Positions 5,372 through 5,765 of a stretch of 5,765 nt of DNA are shown here, in pieces; position 1 is the first letter of the stretch, and each line of letters starts with the position of its first letter. The DNA is from an uncultured Syntrophobacterales bacterium (lineage in GTDB: Bacteria; Desulfobacterota; Syntrophia; Syntrophales; UBA5619). A program made the position numbers and the translations under genes. The DNA lies in assembly GCA_903903205.1 (NCBI GenBank), contig CAIUXU010000187.1, positions 1-5,765 of the forward strand, written 5' to 3'. Under the pieces are notes generated by a model. It ran no database searches and had not been told where the DNA came from. It worked only from the letters and a program-made list of their open reading frames with translations.

Positions 5372-5765
5372 ATGAGAATGCAGAAAGGTTTGATCACGGT
5401 ATTGACGGCGGGCCTGCTGGTCTTCGGCATGGCCGGGAACGCCATGGCGGCCTGGGGAGCCAAGGAATTGGAAACGGAAAAGATCGCCGTGACCTTCGCC
5501 AGGGAAGTGGAAAGAGGCGGCTACAAGATCATCACTACAGAAGAATTGAAAGGCTGGGTGGATCAGAAAAAGTCGATGCTCATCGTGGACACAATGCCCT
5601 ACGAGGCCAGCTACAAAAAACAGCATCTCCCCGGGGCTGTGCAGATGGAGTTTCCGATTCCCGAGATGACGCAACTGGACGACAAGGCCAAGGCCGCCCT
5701 GGAGAAGCTGCTGGGTCCGGACAAGGAGCGCCTGACCGTCTTCTACTGCGGTTTTGTGAAATGCA
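5372..5765 (+). CDS. secreted rhodanese-like domain protein (3' part beyond window)
   Basis: 131 codons are visible before the window edge. Residues 1-27 form a Sec-type signal peptide: a basic start (M-R-M-Q-K), a hydrophobic core, and a likely cut after A-M-A near residue 26, so the mature protein should be periplasmic. The rhodanese fold begins at about 53, with L-I-V-D-T (70-74), then H-L-P-G-A-V (85-90), which are the classic conserved blocks. The sequence ends in V-F-Y-C-G-F-V-K-C (123-131), the start of the active-site loop. Cys126 sits where the sulfur-carrying cysteine is expected; Cys131 is a second candidate. Rhodaneses carry sulfane sulfur or act in thiol chemistry; the substrate here is unknown. 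The start is well supported by AAGGAG 5 bases upstream. With the MauE-like neighbour it probably forms an envelope redox or sulfur-handling unit. Confidence 0.9.
   Translation, partial: MRMQKGLITVLTAGLLVFGMAGNAMAAWGAKELETEKIAVTFAREVERGGYKIITTEELKGWVDQKKSMLIVDTMPYEASYKKQHLPGAVQMEFPIPEMTQLDDKAKAALEKLLGPDKERLTVFYCGFVKC

Noticed and set aside
5348..5674. 108-codon minus-strand open frame
   Set aside because: It is antisense to the signal peptide and rhodanese coding region and has no independent support.
1..5765. CRISPR array, tRNA, rRNA or insertion sequence
   Set aside because: No regularly spaced repeats, no tRNA or rRNA-like sequence and no transposase coding were found on either strand.

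Overview
The window reads as chromosomal DNA of a Gram-negative bacterium. The paired membrane and periplasmic redox proteins, and the mix of moderately GC-rich genes with AT-rich spacers, suggest Desulfobacterota/Deltaproteobacteria or a similar proteobacterium. That placement is a weak inference, since there is no rRNA or marker gene.

Left two thirds (1-4149, minus strand): an operon transcribed right to left. It begins with a large DUF499-type AAA+ ATPase (1066-4149), followed by a DUF3780 protein (455-1069) and a small DUF2281 protein (210-458). A second, diverged DUF2281 copy (1-122) runs off the left edge. The first three genes are joined by 4-base stop/start overlaps (GTGA, then ATGA), so they look translationally coupled. 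DUF499 and DUF3780 proteins are known partners in anti-phage-associated loci that normally also carry a DUF1156 DNA methyltransferase and a helicase or nuclease. No methyltransferase lies directly upstream of the ATPase here, and the operon instead continues into antitoxin-like DUF2281 genes. The second DUF2281 copy is preceded by sequence that still resembles the tail of the DUF3780 gene, so the duplicated unit included that junction.

Centre (4150-4728): a 579-base divergent intergenic region that is AT-rich in its left part. It holds a candidate promoter and an inverted repeat facing the defence operon. Facing right are two candidate sigma70-type promoters with perfect TTGACA boxes and 17-base spacers; one -35 box sits inside a perfect 13-base palindrome. 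These are followed by a leader with two good hairpins.

Right (4729-5765, plus strand): a four-helix MauE/DoxX-like membrane protein with a CGCFG motif, then a secreted rhodanese-like protein cut by the window edge. Together they suggest an envelope thiol or sulfur redox module unrelated to the defence operon.
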